From Datisca glomerata (lineage: Eukaryota; Streptophyta; Magnoliopsida; Cucurbitales; Datiscaceae), in assembly GCA_003255025.1 (NCBI GenBank), contig QANY01005731.1:927621-991620 (forward strand): a stretch of DNA of 64,000 bases, in the 5' to 3' direction. Positions 61,795 through 64,000 of the stretch are shown here, piece after piece. Position 1 is the first letter of the stretch. Each line of letters opens with the position of its first letter. The notes below the pieces were generated by a model. That model searched no databases. It saw only the letters and a list, made by a program, of their open reading frames with translations, and was not told the origin of the DNA. Made by a program: the position numbers and the translations under genes.

Positions 61795-62934
61795 TTGGCC
61801 CCTGTTACATTCTACAAATTTTATTCGTTCATGTGTAATGATCATCTTTTCTTGTTTTGACGTTACGTTTGCTTGTCTCACGCGCTTTTTGGAAACATGC
61901 GATGTAGTTTTCCAATAAACTTGTTGACTGTCTATTGTCAGTGACGACTTCTTCTTTTCTTTCTGTCGTCATGTTCTTTTGCCTCCATTTACATATGCTT
62001 TATGATTGTTGAGTAACTCATTTGTCGGCTTGTTGTTTATGATGATTACTTCTTCTTCATTTGTTGTTACATCTTTTTGTTCCTTTCACGATGGACTCAA
62101 TGGTAGAGCTTTTCCCTTTTTTTTTCATTTTTCAATTCCCTTCTCTCGTACGTTAAAATCTGTGACAAGAATGCTGTACAATAACAAAATAATTTATTGA
62201 GATGAGTAAGGAGAGAGTGTACAATTTCATAATTGCATCGCATGAGTTTGAGTTTGATGTTCCGCATTTGTTGGTAGAGTTTCTACTATTTTCTTCTTCT
62301 TTTTTTCTTTCTCTCATTTCGTATTTTCCCTTTGTACTTCTGTTTCGATCAACATGAATTACTTTGTTTATGCAATTTTTCTTCTATTGAACCCCCTTTT
62401 GTTGTACTTCATTAAAAAACTTAGTAAAATTTGGGGATCAAAATCCGGTATTGTGTTGACTTCAAGCTTTCAACAAAATCCATTCTTAAATACTTAGGAA
62501 ACTTTTAGCTCACAACTCTTTTGAGAATAACTATGTTCTTTTGTGAAATCTGTTCCCGAGAATAAGACTTTAATTTCCTTATGATATACACGTTCCCTCA
62601 AGGATTTATGTTCAAATAAAGAACCATGACCCCGTTTTCATTCTGAGAGAAGGAATAGCGAACTGTCCTTTCTTTTGAGAGGATGACTTAGGTTCAAATA
62701 AAGAACCATGGTCTCATTTTTATTTCCTTCTAAGAACGACATCCGTAGACATTCCCAAGAACTTAGGCTCCTTCTGTGGAAACATGATCCCGTTTCAGAT
62801 TTTATTCTGAGAACGGCGTTCAAAGACACGCCCAAGGACTTAGGCTCATTCCGCGGAACCATGACCTCGTTTTGATTTACTATCAGTTCACCGATAGAGT
62901 TTTTCCTGTTTCCTTTCTTTTCCTCATCTTTTTT

Positions 62935-63450
62935 TTTTATTTTTTATTTCTCCATTTCTCCTTTTTGGTTTCCTTTTTCTCATTTTAACTTTTTCTTTCC
63001 TTGTCTCGCTTCTTTTTCCTTTACTCCTGGCCTTCCCGTTCTAAAACATTGAAGTCGCTACCTTCCTTTACTTGACCTTTTCTTTACTTAGTTTTTTACT
63101 CAGCTCTTCTTTTCTGCATTTCTTTACTCAGCTCTTCTTTTTTTATTTTCTTTACTCAACTCAGTCTTTCTTTTCTCAGCTTTTCTTTTCTCGGCTTTTC
63201 TTTACTCAGCTCAGCCTTTCTTTTCTCAGCTTTTCTTTTCTCGGCTTTTCTTTATTCAGCTCAGCCTTTCTTTTCTCAACTTTTCTTTTTTCTCGGCTTT
63301 TCTTTACTCAACTCAGCCTTCTTTTCTCAGCTTTGAAGTTCCTTCATCAACTTCTTTTCTTTTCTGTTCCTCAGTTCTTTCCTCAACTTCTTTTATTTTC
63401 TACTGTGAAGTTCTTTCCTCAACTACTTTTCTTTTATGTGTCTTTTGATC
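62935..63450. repeat. Pyrimidine-rich tandem repeat (CTTTTCTTTACTCAGCT type)
   Basis: The unit TTTCTTT(A/T)CTCAGCT(C/T)AGCC and close variants are repeated about 10-15 times between 63080 and 63340. It gives a Phe/Ser/Leu-rich ORF on the plus strand that I regard as a repeat artefact. Copy A has no counterpart of this size. Confidence 0.85.
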
Positions 63451-64000
63451 GAATTCTATAAAAAATTTCAATAAGTAGACTTTTGTATCTTTACGATGAT
63501 GTAAGATTCACCGTTTAGTTGGCTTCCATCAAATACAGTTTAATTTTTTAAATTGACCGTTCTGCATATTCTGCTTTCTCGAACAGCTTTCACAAAATTG
63601 TCATAATTTTTGCTTGAGAGCTCCAAATTGAGTTCTGCAAAATTCTTCAAAAAGTAGATATCCATAGTTTTAAAATGATATATTATTTGCTATGCAATAA
63701 TATAAAAATTAATATAGTTTAAAAATTAAATTTAAGAAGCATCCATATATTTACTTTCCTGAATATCACCTACGAGAGCTGCCATAACTTTTGATCGGAA
63801 GCTTCAAATTGATTTTCGTAAAATTCTTCACAATGTTGATTTCCGTATCTTTCCATTGATATATGATTCTTCATATAGTTGGCCCCCAATAAATGCAGTT
63901 TAATTTCCGAATTTAAGATTCTGCATAATCTATTTTCCTGAGCAGCCTCTATCAGAATCGTCATAACTTTTTCTCATGAGCTCTAAATCAAGTTCTGAAA

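Larger units (their letters stand above)
61202..64000 (-). mobile_element. Non-coding LTR element, LARD-like, copy B (inverted, runs off window)
   Basis: Its complement matches copy A in order. The LTR is 61202-61794. The polypurine complement TTGGCCCCTGTT (61795-61806) follows. Then come the AATGAGCCC/ACTCTATC region, the 110-120 bp array (about 62500-62870), a long pyrimidine-rich stretch (62880-63450) and the 150-190 bp array (63480-64000). The other LTR lies beyond 64000. The 5 bases left of it are ATCTT. No protein domain was recognised. Confidence 0.88.

Noticed and set aside
63072..63461. 129-codon Phe/Ser/Leu-rich ORF
   Set aside because: Encoded wholly by a pyrimidine-rich tandem repeat in the inverted LARD copy.
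1..64000. tRNA, rRNA or snoRNA genes
   Set aside because: No T-loop GGTTCGAATCC with matching cloverleaf arms was found. GGTTCG-rich stretches belong to hAT MITEs.

Overview
The window is nuclear DNA from a flowering plant, most likely a eudicot. Three conserved plant genes sit on the minus strand. They are split into many short exons by AT-rich introns and are followed by about 40 kb of nested plant transposable elements. No RNA gene, CRISPR array or prokaryotic feature is visible. Base 16021 starts a 15-N assembly gap.

Bases 1-21000 are the gene-bearing part. All three genes read right to left. First is the 5' two thirds of a WDR75/UTP17-type WD40 protein of the small-subunit processome (49-5276; its 3' end lies outside the window). 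Second is a complete organellar Era-like GTPase, ERG (8392-12976, 8 exons, 431 codons). Third is a complete allantoate deiminase, AAH, of purine catabolism (15237-20976, 12 exons, 507 codons). Exon boundaries were read by hand from splice sites and reading phase. Both complete genes join without a break, and each needs one GC-AG intron. The three genes are unrelated in function and share only their orientation.

Bases 23174-64000 are a stack of transposable elements. (a) A degenerate Ty1/copia element (23174-30264) has exact 5-bp target duplications and an hAT-type MITE inside pol. (b) A degenerate Ty3/gypsy element of Ogre/Tat type (31140-37631) has exact CCACC duplications and three kinds of internal tandem repeat. 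(c) A second copia element lies on the minus strand (37644-44054). Part of its right LTR is replaced by a fragment of gypsy reverse transcriptase. (d) Two more hAT MITEs of the same broad type lie at 44256 and 45037. (e) A third copia-like element is inferred as the outer frame. Its right LTR starts at 45599 and is split by 14 kb of later insertions. (f) A non-coding, LARD-like LTR element lies at 46135-50934. A second copy in inverted orientation runs from 61202 off the window end. (g) A 9.2-kb Mutator-like element (50948-60148) carries a decayed MURA transposase and a convergent decayed Ulp1-type cysteine protease gene.

The most unusual feature is inside the MULE. About 45-50 copies of a 23-bp near-palindrome (core ACTTGAAGGGTTCAAGT and variants) lie in five clusters. 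The clusters occupy its non-coding parts: next to both ends, between the two genes, and in probable introns of the protease gene. Neighbouring copies usually alternate GGG and CCC centres at about 31-bp spacing. I know of no standard feature type that explains this.
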